Shown: piece by piece, positions 53,290 to 63,700 of the stretch
Numbering within the stretch: position 1 is the stretch's first letter
Layout of the letters: each line of letters starts with the position of its first letter
DNA from: Bathynomus jamesi
Lineage: Eukaryota; Arthropoda; Malacostraca; Isopoda; Cirolanidae
Assembly: GCA_023014485.1 (NCBI GenBank)
Contig: JAJOZX010009052.1
Span: forward strand, 95,302 to 159,301
DNA: 64,000 bases
Direction: 5' to 3'
Notes under the pieces: generated by a model
What the model saw: the letters and a program-made list of their open reading frames with translations, nothing else
Databases searched by the model: none
Told to the model about the DNA's origin: nothing
Made by a program: the position numbers and the translations under genes

Positions 53290-54888
53290 CAGTGGGGGGA
53301 AATAAGTATTCGTACACCTGCAAAATTGTTTTTCAATAAACCTACAATCAAACGAATTACTTCAAAGTTGAACAAAAGATGGCTATTGGCATACAATTAA
53401 TATGTATTAAACGAACGAACCAAAATTACGAATAAATAACTCGACAAATTAAATTTACAAAATTAGGTGGGGAAAAAAGTATTCGTACAAATTAATTTTC
53501 ATAACTTAATATTTAGTTGCGTAACCATTGTTGCCAATAACTGCTTGTAGACGTTTTCCGTATGTTCCTACTAGTGCTTTGCAACTTTCTGTCGGAATTT
53601 TAGCCCACTCTTCTTTGCAAATAACCTTCAAATCGGCGATGTTCCTCGGGTTCCTCAAATGAATCTGCTTTTTTAATATTCGCCACAAGTTCTCAATCGG
53701 ATTCAAATCAGGCGACTGGCTAGGCCACTGCAGCACCCTCACATTGTCCTGAACGAACCACTCCCGAGTAAGTTTGGCAGTATGCTTCGGATCGATTTCT
53801 TGTTGGAAGCACCATTCATCTCCAAGCTCCAACTGGTGGACAGAGGCGAACAAATATTCTTCTAAAATATCGAGATACAGTGCTCCATTCATTGTTCCCT
53901 CTATGACGTGAATTGCTCCAGTACCATTAGATGAAAAGCACCCCCATACCATGATGCTTCCGCCTCCGAACTTTACAGTAGGGATGGTGTTCTTTGGATC
54001 AAGAGCGCATCCATCTTTCCTCCACACATGACAAGCAGTGTTCCTTCCAAATAACTCTATTTTCGTTTCATCTGACCAAAGTACGGTATTCCAGAACTCT
54101 TTAGGCTTTTCTAAATGCTCACGGGCAAACTTCAAACGAGCATCTCTATGCATTTTCTTTAGTAGGGGTGTTTTCCTTGGATGGCGAGACTTCAGGTTAA
54201 TCCTTTGTAGTTCATTACTGATAGTCCGTTTAGTGACCGAAGTTCCTGCAGCCATTAATTCTTAGTGAATCTCCTTGCGAGTCGTCATAGGGTTTTCTTT
54301 AACTTTTCTTGCCATCCTTCTCCCAGCTCGGGGAGAAATGTTTCGAGGAGCACCAGTTCGAGGAAGGTTGTGAGTAGTACCCATCTTCTTCCATTTCAAA
54401 ATAACGGAGCCTATTGTACTGAATGGGATACTTAACCTCTTTGAAATGTCTCTGTAGCTCAACCCTTCATTGTGGAGCCTGATTATCTCATTTTTCTGTT
54501 CAACAGAGAGTTCCTTCGTCTTCGCCATGGCGACAACCTTCATGCATTAAGACTGAACTGAATGAGAGCTGCAGGAAATGACGTCATCATAACGTCGCAA
54601 ACAGTGTTGGAACATTCCAGAAGACTCATGTAGATGCTAGAGACCTCTATTTGTCCTCTAGAGACCTCTATTTGTAACTTTTCCTAAGTGTACGAATACT
54701 TTTTTCCCCACCTAATTTCGTAAATTTAATTTGTCGAGTTATTTATTCGTAATTTTGGTTCGTTCGTTTAATACATATTAATTGTATGCCAATAGCCATC
54801 TTTTGTTCAACTTTGAAGTAATTCGTTTGATTGTAAGTTTATTAAAAAACAATTTTGCAGGTGTACGAATACTTATTTCCCCCCACTG
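53290..54888 (-). mobile_element. Tc1 transposon, almost intact, with long IR/DR ends
   Basis: TA on both sides (53288-53289, 54889-54890). Terminal inverted repeats of about 200 bp, nearly identical, start CAGTGGGGGGAAATAAGTAT. Inside each, GGTGGGGAAAAAAGTATTCG forms an inner direct repeat, the IR/DR layout of Sleeping Beauty-like elements. One transposase with a single stop. Confidence 0.94.
53506..54528 (-). pseudogene. Tc1 transposase (340 codons) with one stop and a changed catalytic residue
   Basis: Starts MAKTKELSVEQKNEIIRLHN, paired-like helix-turn-helix with GRRMARKVKENPMTTRKEIH, then a TAA at 54262-54264. The rest is open: WSDETKIELFG (Asp 1), FQQEIDPKHTA where the second Asp is Glu, and SPDLNPIENLW (Glu), spaced by 34. 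An open-frame ATG exists 5 codons upstream, but MAKTK fits the family start. Confidence 0.92.
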
Positions 54889-54909
54889 TATATATATATA
54901 TATATATAT

Positions 54910-55073
54910 GTTAAACACAGACCGTGCATGGAACAAGGAACTCTTCTGGGAAAATTAAGTCCACTATAGTCCGAATAAGTAATGGTAAATGACAAATACC
55001 ATAGTTATTCGGACTATAGTGGACTTAATTTTCCCAGAAGAGTTCCTTGTTCCATGCACGGTCTGTGTTTAAC
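54910..55073. repeat. Palindromic hairpin, short form of the 56.7-kb family
   Basis: The arm GTTAAACACAGACCGTGCAT...CCACTATAGTCCGAATAA returns inverted, loop about 26 bp. Flanked by (TA)n at 54889-54909 and near 55110. Lacks the inner GATGCTAGCCCGAC region of the longer copies. Confidence 0.88.
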
Positions 55074-55130
55074 ATATAATGTTCTCAGGGAACCATTCTG
55101 AGTTTGTATATATATATATATATATATATA

Positions 55131-56368
55131 AGAGGCAACAGCGGGGTTCAGGCTCAGCCTAACCTAACTTTAAAAGAAAAATAAATTTAATTTCCTGGTT
55201 ATCATGTAAAATTTAAATTTGTGTATTTCAAAGATCTATTTATTATGGTCACTTTATTAGAGCAATATAAATTTTAGAATGCCACATTTTTTCCTTCTCT
55301 CCATGGGCCGCTTCTTTGGGCAAAGTCAGACTTGTTTTATGACGCCTGAGCGACCGAGTGCATTAAGCCACAAAGACAAGTCAGGCATCATTTCCGATGC
55401 CTTGCATCACACACATGAAGAAATTAAACTTTTACGAAATTTAATGTAATTTAAAATCAACATTAGTATAGCATCTGTCAAAACAATCGGATAAGTATAT
55501 AATTTTGTCAATCTATTTTTTCAGAGAGAAAAGTGAGTTTTTCAGTTTACAAGTCAGGCATATTTTTAAGAGCCTAACATTATCTGGGTGCCAAATCTCA
55601 TCCTCAGAAAGCTGTTTGAATGAAAATAGAGATATGTGGCAACTATGAATTGCGCACAACTTTCCTCATTGTCAGTTACCTCAGGGACTGTATCGTATTC
55701 ATTTCAATGCATTTGAATTTTTTTTCTTTTGTGCTTTTTGTGTGCAAGTTTTTTCTTTTTTTATTCGACCTTAGATACCCATTTACAATGAAGTACATTT
55801 ATAAAGATCCTGATTTTACTGCCTGCAAAAATGTCAAAGAACTGCTAAAATTATGCATTGACTAAGATTTAGAAAATGCTTTTAGCAAATCTGCAAAACT
55901 GTTTAGACTGATTTTAACTATACCAGTGAGCAGTGCATCCACAGAGAGAAGTTTTTCAACATTAAATCGAATGAAGACATATCTAAGGAACAGAACTGGT
56001 CAGGAAAGACTAGTATGTTTAGCAAGAATTGCAATAGAGAAAGAAATTGTGGTTTCCCTGGAGAGGGAAAAGATTCTACATGACAAGGTCATTGAAGAAT
56101 TTGCATTGAAACTGAGGAAGTTGGAGTTTATGTATAAATGACTCATGGTAGATTAAATATGATGAAGACATTCTCTAAGGACATAATAAAATACAAGTTA
56201 TTATAATTATTAAACAATTTATTTTAGTAGACTAAGTAATTTTTTAAAACAAAAGCCAAATTATTTAAAAAACAAAATTTACATATTCATTAATATGAAC
56301 TCTATCAGTCATATCAAGCCCATAATGCTTGTGCCTGACCTATGTGAAAAGTCTGGCATCGCCCCTGA
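55131..56368 (+). mobile_element. hAT transposon remnant between TA repeats
   Basis: Right terminus CAGGGGCGATGCC (inverted) against TA repeats; left terminus AGAGGCAACAGCGGGG also against TA repeats. Only the transposase C-terminus is readable. Confidence 0.68.
55795..56141 (+). pseudogene. hAT transposase C-terminal (dimerisation) domain
   Basis: The part after 55911 reads IPVSSASTERSFSTLNRMKT, YLRNRTGQERLVCLARIAIE. The SASTERSFS...LR..M...RL..L..I pattern is the hATC dimerisation domain. Upstream YIYKDPDFTACKNVKELLKL is separated by a stop (55863). Confidence 0.85.
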
Positions 56369-56393
56369 TATATATATATATATATATATATAT

Positions 56394-56678
56394 GGGAATC
56401 CCCGCAAGGGGGTTCTAAGCTCGTGCTCTTGAGTGCTCTTTGTGCTCGTTTGTACGTGCTTGTTCCTGGAGGTTTCACGTGCGCCCTCCCGGCCATAGCA
56501 CCCAAGGATGATGGGGCTCGACCCTGCAGTCCTTGTCATCCTTGGTCTTTTTCCACTTCGACTGTCCCCTCCACCCTTTCTTTTTCCTCTGTCTTTCCTC
56601 TCACTTTTTCTTTGTTTTTCCGCTGAGATATGCCCTTTAAATAGAGGTGAATCGGTTCTTCCTGAACTAAAAAAAAAA
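56394..56678. repeat. GC-richer insertion between two TA tracts, class unknown
   Basis: Starts GGGAATCCCCGCAAGGGGG and ends in CTGAACTAAAAAAAAAAA before (TA)n, so it may be a retroposed sequence with an A-tail. Composition differs sharply from the surroundings. No family recognised. Confidence 0.45.
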
Positions 56679-56690
56679 ATATATATATAT

Positions 56691-57162
56691 ATGGGAATGA
56701 ACTCAGAATGGTCCCCTGAGTTTTTTATGATACACACAGACAGTGCATGGAACAAGGAACTCTTCTAGGATAATTAAATCCACTATAGTCCGAATAAGTA
56801 ATGGTAAATGACAAATACCATAGTTTTTCTTTTTCATGATGCTAGCCCGACACGGGCAACGGGTCACTCGCAAAGAGGTCCCATAAATATAGCTTCCCTC
56901 AGCAGCTATCTGCAAAGCAGACAGGATCCAGCTTTGGGACATGGATAGCTGGTGAGGGAAGCTATATTTATGGGACCTCTTTGCGAGTGACCCATTGCGC
57001 GCGTCGGGCTAGCATCATGAAAAAGAAAAACTATGGTATTTGTCATTTACCATTACTTATTCGGACTATAGTGGATTTAATTATCCCAGAAGAGTTCCTT
57101 GTTCCATGCACTGTCTGTGTGTATCATAAAAAACTCGGGGACCATTCTGAGTTCATTCCCAT
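56691..57162. repeat. Long palindromic hairpin (about 220-bp arms)
   Basis: The arm starting ATGGGAATGAACTCAGAATG returns inverted, ending CATTCCCAT. Arms include GTGCATGGAACAAGGAACTC and CATGATGCTAGCCCGAC. The centre (56903-56946) holds 40 bp found only in the left arm. Flanked by a TA tract at 56679 on the left. Confidence 0.9.
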
Positions 57163-57360
57163 CTTGAAACGGACATGTTATGTGCCTTGAAAAGTGGACG
57201 CTCAATTCTACCAGTTGAGGTTTAAGTTTTGGTTTTTGGCTAAAATATAATAGTTACCCCTTTTTCTTTTATGTATTCAATCTGACGTGAAGGCAGCGAG
57301 TCTTTTGCTTATATTGAGGTTCTAAATGTAGCAGGGCTAGGCTGCTTTAAACCCTAGATC

Positions 57361-57571
57361 CATGTCCCAAAGCTGGATCCTGTCTGCTTTGCAGATAGCT
57401 GGTGAGGGAAGCTATATTTATGGGACCTCTTTGCGAGTGACCCGTTGCCCGCGTCGGGCTAGCATCATGAAAAAGAAAAACTATGGTATTTGTCATTTAC
57501 CATTACTTATTCGGACTATAGTGGATTTAATTATCCCAGAAGAGTTCCTTGTTCCATGCACTGTCTGTGTG

Positions 57572-57573
<2 letters not shown>
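57361..57573 (+). repeat. Single-arm copy of the 56.7-kb hairpin family
   Basis: From CATGTCCCAAAGCTGGATCC to CATGCACTGTCTGTGTG, collinear with the right arm at 56940-57122 and including the 40 bp missing there. It runs straight into a (TA)n tract at 57574. Confidence 0.85.

Positions 57574-57611
<38 letters not shown>
57574..57611. repeat. (TA)n tract at the 3' end of a LINE
   Basis: 38 bp of TA repeats lying exactly between the hairpin arm and the LINE 3' end ACCTAGGTAAGG (minus strand). Confidence 0.93.
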
Positions 57612-57615
<4 letters not shown>

Positions 57616-59335
57616 ACCTAGGTTCCACGTGATGATTTCTCATTTCGCGAAGGTCAAGCGTGTCGCCCCCTCCTCTCGAGTTGGCCTGGTGAAGTAGTGA
57701 GTTGGATTCTTGCGCTCTCCACCTCACATAGCCAGGTATGCCCGGCTCATCGGGGATTGTTCTGAGCCAGGCGTCAAGTCTTCTTTTGAAGATTTCCACT
57801 GCAACTCCCTTCGTGTTTCTTAGGTCTTTGGGCAACTGATTAAATAGTTTTGGTCCTCTCACTACAAAACTATTTTCTTTCAGGGTTAAGGATATTCCCT
57901 GTCTCGCCTTCAATTTGGGAATATGACAGTCTACTGCTTCTACTTTCCACCGTTGTTTGGGGAGTTATGGGATTCAGAGTAAGATTAGGGACTAGTTTCT
58001 CCATTATTTTCCAAGTGTAAATAATGGTGTATCTCTCTCTTCTCCTTTCCAGTGAATATAGGTCTAGTTCTCGTAACCTTTCCCAGTAATTTAGTTCTTT
58101 GCACCCATTGATCTTGGCTGTGAAACTTCTTTGAATCCCCTCCAGCTGTCTAATGTCTTCTTTTTATATGGGGATGTTAGGACCGAGCAGTATTCTTCAG
58201 TTTGGGTATTATCAGGGTTTTCAGTAGAGGGATCATTACATTCCTATCCTTCGTTTAAAAGTTCTCAATATCTGACCGTTATTCTCTTTGCTCTGTTTAC
58301 TGCTATCTTTTGTGTTTCAAATTTCGCATCATCTGTCATTACAACCCCTAAATCTTTTGCTCTGGAATTTCTCTGGACTTCCTGTCCATTTGGGGTATAA
58401 TATTCCATGGACTTTAGGTCTTCTCTTTTTCCGTACCGTAATAGCTGAAATTCTTGGTGTTAAACTTCATATTGTTGTCTTCCATCCACTTGTAAATTTT
58501 GTTTATGTCGGTTTGTAGAGATCCTATGTCTTCTGGTTTTCGTATTTTTCTACTGATCTTTGTGTCATCTGCAAAGGATGTTACTGTGCTGTCTCTGGTA
58601 ACATCCCTCATCTATGTCAGTTAGCATGATTATGAAGAGTAGTGGAGCTAATACCGTTCCTTGTGTACTGAGCTGAGGACCTCTGATTCTGATGAAGATA
58701 CTCCTTGTACTGTAATGACTTGCCTCCGCTCACTAAGGAAATTATATATCCATTTCCCTACTTTTCCTGTTATTCCCATATATTTCAGTTTATGTATTAT
58801 GATTCCATGGTCACACTTGTCGAACGCTTTAGCAAAGTCTATGTATAGTACATCCTAGTTTTCATTACTTTCAAGTGAATCAATAATGTTGTTGTAGTAT
58901 TCCATTAGTTGTGACAGGCATGATCTGCCTGACCGAAACCCATGTTGGTTATCATTGATTTTTTTCTGAGTTTCCAAAAAGTCAGATTTTCTGTCTAACA
59001 ATTCTTTCAAATATTTTGGTGAGATGAGATGTAAGCGACACTGGCCCATAGTTTTTGGCCTCAGATCGATCTCCTCCTTTATATATTGGGACTATGTTCG
59101 CGCTCTTCAGGATGCCCGGTATTTTTCCCGTGTTTAATGATCGTCTCCATATCCAGTATAGGGGCTCAGCGATTGCATTCTTGCAGTTTTTGATCAGTGT
59201 GGCATTCCATTTATCCGGTCCTGCCGCTGAGTGTGTTTTTAGTTTCCCTATAACTTGTGCAATATCCTCCGTCGTAGTCAAAATCCTTTATACTTTCCCC
59301 TTGTGGTTCTTCTTCAAAGAACGCGTTTCTATCGC
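57612..59335 (-). mobile_element. CR1-like LINE, 5'-truncated
   Basis: The 3' end and C-terminus match the deleted copy at 12.4-13.4 kb. The reverse transcriptase is present but broken. Both ends abut TA tracts (57574-57611 and 59339-59377). Confidence 0.88.
57658..59281 (-). pseudogene. CR1-like LINE ORF2 remnant (RT and C-terminus)
   Basis: Minus strand: LKTHSAAGPDKWNATLIKNC, YGPVSLTSHLTKIFERIVRQ, NDNQHGFRSGRSCLSQLMEY, then in another frame the IDFAKAFDKCDH block, SFADDTKISRKI (YADD-type box), GPKLFNQLPKDLRN and [20 protein letters not shown] to a stop near 57658. Several frameshifts. Confidence 0.85.
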
Positions 59336-59337
59336 AT

Positions 59338-59338
<1 letters not shown>

Positions 59339-59377
<39 letters not shown>
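59339..59377. repeat. (TA)n microsatellite
   Basis: 39 bp of TA repeats; a shorter tract follows at 59414-59423. Confidence 0.93.
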
Positions 59378-59378
<1 letters not shown>

Positions 59379-59443
59379 CAGGGCCGGATCTAGAAGTTGC
59401 GAGGCCCTAGGCCTATATATATATGAAAATATGGACTTAATTA

Positions 59444-61699
59444 CACTGGGGAACAAATTAACTTTTTTTTTTGTTTCTTGGATGTGAACAGGTCGGTCTT
59501 ATAGGATTTTTTCCGCTGATTCCGAATATAGCCGTAGAATTTCTCTATCACCCAAGGTTACTGAGAAAGTTGTATTTTAATATTTATTCAAAAAGTGTAT
59601 AGAAGTTAGTAAAAATACTTCATAAAAAATTATATTAGTGGCAGATTGGCATTTAAAATATTCTTCTTAAAACTTCTTTGTCACTGATTTTCTCTTGTAG
59701 TTTTCATTAGGAGCTTCTCGCATCAATGTCCAGCAGTAATCAGCTAACATTGCCAGATCCAACCTCCCTTGGTAGCGTTTCTCCATAGTAGCTATATCTT
59801 GGTGGAACCTTTCTCCATGCTCATCGCTTACGTCACTGAGGTTTTCAGGGAAGAAATCTAAATGGGAGTGCAAGAAATGGATTTTTAGTGACATATTACA
59901 TCCCAATAACCTATATGCTTCAATCATGTCCTGCACTATTTTTTCATAGTTAGAGGCTTTGATGTTCCCTAGAAAATTTGTAACAACATTCTTCATGGCC
60001 TCCCATGCCACTTTTTCTTTTCCTCTCAAGGCATCATCAAACTTTTGATCTTTCATGAACTCTCTGATTTGGGGACCAACAAAGATCCCTTCTTTTATCT
60101 TTGCATCGCTAAGTCGTGAAAACGTTTTCTTCAAATATTTGAATGCCTCATCTTCCTTGTTCATTGCTTTGACAAAATTTTTCATGATGTGAAGTGGCGG
60201 TAAGTATATTTTCTTGGGGTCAACTAAGGGTTCATGAGACACATTCTTCAGTCCTGGGATACATTTTTGACGAAGTGGCCAATCCTTTACAAAATAATGT
60301 GAATCTCTGGCTCTGCTGTCCCATTCACAAAGGAAGCAGCAGAACTTCGTATAACCGAGCTGCATTCCCAGAAGAAGCGCGACGACTTTTAAATCCCCAC
60401 ATATATACCAACGAAACTGGTCATAATTAATCTGCTGAAGGATGCGTTTCATATTTTCGTAAGATTCCTTCACGTGGACAGCGTGCCCTACAGGAATGGA
60501 AGGGTATTTATTTCCATTGTGAAGTAGTACAGCCTTGAGGCTTAGCTTCGAAGAGTCAATAAATAAACGCCAATCTTCAGATTTGTGCTCATGACCGAGA
60601 GCTAACAGCAGTCCATTTACATTACAGTAGCATAAACCACCTGACGAGGAGAAATACTGCATCAGATCTTTTTGGCGAGTGCGGAACGCCAATATGCTTG
60701 TATCTTTTGCCAGCAAATTCCATTCACGTAACCTGGAGCCCAATAATTCCGCTTTCTTTTTCAGAAGGTCCAAATCTCTCACGAGATCATTCAGAATAAC
60801 CTGTGTTATCATACGTGGTTTATTTGATTCAGGTTGCTGAAAGTCTGTATCTTTAGTGTCATCAATTTCCATTGGTTTCAACTTCAGACTCTTCATCCAG
60901 TGTCCACGACTTTGGGGGAGTTGGAATTGGGTTATCATCGTCATGTAGTACTGGTCTCATGGCAGATGCAAGATTTCAGTATTGAATTTAATGTTTATTT
61001 TTGGCAGAGAATCCTGAAACATTAGTCATACAAAAATAGCAATCCGTTAGGTGATGCTTGGGCTCTCTCCAAATCATTGGTATGGCAAATGGCATAGATT
61101 TGCAGGTACCTTTAATCCAACCCCTAAGAGTGATGGCACAGGAAATGCATGAGATATGAGGTGCCCAGGATTTGTCTTGGTCGACTACCTTACATCCAAA
61201 ATAAAGTTCGTAAGCCTTCTTCACGAGTGGGGTCATCGTCTTCCTCTGTGCCATTATGGTCAGTTCTCCACATACGTAGCAAAGTGTATCTCTGGGATTA
61301 ATACAGTTTCGATTCATGCTGGCGGAAAATTATTGAAATCATGGAAAAAATTTTGGAATGAAAAACCAATTTTTTCTACTATGAAAATTTTTAAAATTTG
61401 AGCAAAACTTGAAAAAAATTTCTTTTTTTATTAAAAATCTGTTTCTTTAAATAGCTATATTTTTTTAATACAAAAAATACTATTAAATATAGTTAACCTG
61501 GATAAAAAGAAAGTAAAATTAAATTAGTACACTTAATTTTAACTAATATTTTGGGAAAACTTTGAGTACATGGAAATATTATTTTCTCAAAAACTATGGG
61601 TGATAGAAACATTCTGAAACCATATTTGGAATCAGCATCAAACGTTCTATAAGAAACACCAAATAGTTTTCAAGAAACAAAAATGTTCTTTCCTAGTAA
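59444..61699 (-). mobile_element. TIR DNA transposon of unassigned superfamily, decayed
   Basis: The left end CACTGGGGAACAAATTAAC with TTTGTTTCTTG, GCTGATTCCGAATATAG and TCTATCACCCAAGGTT is matched inverted on the right by TACTAGGAAAGAACAT, TTTGTTTCTTG, GCTGATTCCAAATATGG and TCTATCACCCATAGTT. TIRs are about 130 bp. They enclose one broken gene. Confidence 0.78.
59667..61317 (-). pseudogene. Transposase-like gene: Cys-rich N-terminus plus 400-aa conserved region
   Basis: The N-terminal frame (61317-61018) has CYVCGEL, FGCKV, CISCAITLRGW and DCYFCMTN, likely two zinc sites. Two stops and a frameshift follow near 61000-60870. The remaining frame (to 59667) is open: GGLCYCNVNGLLLALGHEHK, EDWRLFIDSSKLSLKAVLLH, ICGDLKVVALLLGMQLGYTK, CCFLCEWDSRARD, PPLHIMKNFVKAMNKE and DEHGERFHQDI. 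I recognise a multicopy arthropod protein family. The acidic residues in FIDSS, GDLK and DEHGERFHQD are possible catalytic sites. Superfamily not assigned. Confidence 0.75.
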
Positions 61700-61781
61700 A
61701 TGCAAAAAAACTTCACTTTTTTTTCTACGTGAAGGTCAAAATATGAAAATAAAAACCCACTCTAATAGACAGAGTTTATTT

Positions 61782-61822
61782 CCACGACAGTTTCGACGCC
61801 CACTGGCATCCTCCTCGGGTGG
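61782..61822 (-). ncRNA. Hammerhead-like ribozyme fold at the Penelope-like element
   Basis: Minus strand: stem I CCAC (61822-61819) pairs GTGG (61785-61782). Core CCGAGGA differs from CUGANGA at one base (U4 to C). One unpaired G follows, then stem II GATGCC-AGTG-GGCGTC (6 bp, one T-G), core GAAA, a 2-bp stem III (AC/GT, loop T) and C at the cleavage position. The layout is the same as at 53.2 kb. The U4 change may abolish activity. Confidence 0.6.
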
Positions 61823-61859
61823 ATACAGAAACGCGAATGAACCAAAACAAGAGGGAAAA

Positions 61860-62690
61860 GCAGTCCAGGGACCGACCGTTAAGAAATTCGCACCTAGGTT
61901 AGATCCCATTCTCCCAACACCGGAAGGGCATTTTCATTAAGTACATTCGCGCAAATTTTTTAAAACTATCTTCCTCTTCTAAACATACAGATTCTATTAT
62001 ATTTTTTACATAATTATTACATTTTATTATTAAATTTATTACATTTAATATTGCATAATTATTTATTACAGAAATTATAAATTTATTAATCATTGGTTAT
62101 TACATTATTGTTTATTATACAGAACTTATAAACCAAAAAACGAATGAAAAAAGCCGATTAGGAAACATCCAGAACCAATGAGAAATTCGGCACCTAGGTT
62201 AGATACCATTCTCCCGACACTGGAAGGGCATTTTATTACAGGGTCCGCTTACAAGTACATTCCCACAAATTAAACTATCTTCTTGTTCTATACATACAGA
62301 TTCTAATATTTTGACATAATTACTGCATTTTATTACATTTACATTTTTTAACATTTATTATTATTACCTTTACCCTAATTTTAATTTATAAATATTACCT
62401 TTATTATTACATCTGTTGCATTTATATTTATTTCCATTTATTACTTCCATTATTACATTTACTAAAGGCGAGTAAGGAAACATTCTAATCCAGAGACATT
62501 TAAGAAATTCACACTTAGGTTCGAACACGTTCCCACGACTCCGTAAGTGATTTTTTGACCAAGAATCTCATTAAAGGTCTAACTTATAAGTACCTTCGCA
62601 CAAATTAAAATTATCTACTTTTTCTATACACACAGATTCTATTATTTTTCTTTTGACATAATTATTACATTTATAAAGTATCTTACTTGA
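61860..62690 (+). repeat. Three tandem diverged units (about 320 bp) of Penelope 5'-end sequence, inverted to the gene
   Basis: Units begin near 61880, 62185 and 62505, each with AAGAAATTC(G/A)CACCTAGGTT-like, CCCA(C)GAC, then AAATTAAA, a CATACAGATTCTA phrase and ACATAATTATTACATTTA. The third unit and the end of the second are the inverted match of 63700-64000. This fits the repeated ends typical of Penelope-like elements. Confidence 0.75.
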
Positions 62691-62694
62691 TTCC

Positions 62695-63680
62695 CATCTA
62701 AGCATGATTATTTTGGCTGGTGTGATAAAAATGGCATATTAGTATTACAACTTCTGAAGGCATATTGTGTTCTTTAATACGGGTTTCAATATTTCTTCCA
62801 GTTTCACCCACGTATCTAAATCACACTTTTACAGGGGAATGCTGTAGACGCAGGCTTGTTCCTCTTTTGCCACGTTATTCCTAACCAATTTACTTTTCAC
62901 GCTAGACGAATATTTGAACGCCAAAGCAAACTTAAAATCTTTCGTCACGGTTTTACTTTTTCTAGAGCCGGCAATGTAAGGCAAACTCACATATTGTTTT
63001 TGGTTAACTGAAGGTTCCCAAGGGGCATAAAAAGATTTTCTGGCTTTAAAATACGCCTTACTGATAAACCACTCAGGATATTTTAAATCCTTAAAAATGT
63101 TCCAATCTTTGAATTTCCGGGTCCAGCAATGTGGGCTACAATCCTGAGTGCTCTTAGAAACATGGAAGAAATAATTGAGCTTTTATCCCCTTCATCATGA
63201 TATGAAAAATAAATGAATGTACGAATTACAATGAGTAGGTTTTCTATAGACCGTGAAATTGGGCTTTCCTCTTTCGTTAATGACCAAAACATCTAGAAAA
63301 GGTAATTGTTTGTTGTTCTCTCCCATTCATATTTAAATTTAATAGAGGGAACAAGATTATTTAATGACTGAAAGAAAGTGTCAAAGTTGTTCCAGTGGTC
63401 AGGCCAAAATGATAAAATATCATCTACATACGAAACCAAATTAGATTCCTGGGACATTTGTTTGCAACAATTCCGACTCATAGTATTCCATGTATAATGT
63501 ACTCAGTATTGGGGATAAAGGAGACCCCATTCCCATACAAAACGTTGCCAAATAAAATTCTTCACCGAAGGAGCAGGCATTATTGGTGACACAGAGTTTT
63601 ATCAGTTCTAAAATACAGATGGTGGCATGCCTAGTTCTACGTTACATGTTGGCAATTTTCTATCTAAAAAACTAAGTACA
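62695..63680 (-). pseudogene. Penelope-like RT/GIY-YIG polyprotein, decayed
   Basis: Minus strand: VPIDDVLSFLDRKLPT, then CSFGEEFYLATFCMGMGSPL and SPILSTLYMEYYE, SYVDDILSFWPDHWNNFDTF (catalytic YVDD), PFLDVLVINERGKPNFTVYR and KPTH. The C-terminal nuclease reads YVGETGRNIETRIKEHNMPS, followed by ICHFYHTSQNNHA. Stops and frameshifts near 63600, 63480 and 63290 break it. The Tyr of YVGETGR and the Arg and Glu of TRIKEH fit the GIY-YIG fold; the GIY part is damaged. Confidence 0.87.
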
Positions 63681-63700
63681 TCATCAATGGGAACTTTCGG
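62695..63700 (-). mobile_element. Penelope-like retroelement with RT and GIY-YIG nuclease
   Basis: The minus-strand order is RT then GIY-YIG endonuclease. It is bounded at 3' by the inverted tandem units and at 5' by the arm at 63700-64000. Confidence 0.88.

Noticed and set aside
56309..56755. Minus-strand 148-codon frame across hairpin and TA tracts
   Set aside because: It crosses several element boundaries and simple repeats, so it is not a gene.
56691..57573. Search for a hammerhead in the second hairpin family
   Set aside because: The nearest match, CTGGTGAGGGAAGC, lacks A6 and the GAAA box, so this family has no visible ribozyme.
61860..62690. Tandem repeats considered as a CRISPR array or satellite
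   Set aside because: Units are about 320 bp, diverged and match the 5' region of the adjacent Penelope-like element; the genome is eukaryotic.
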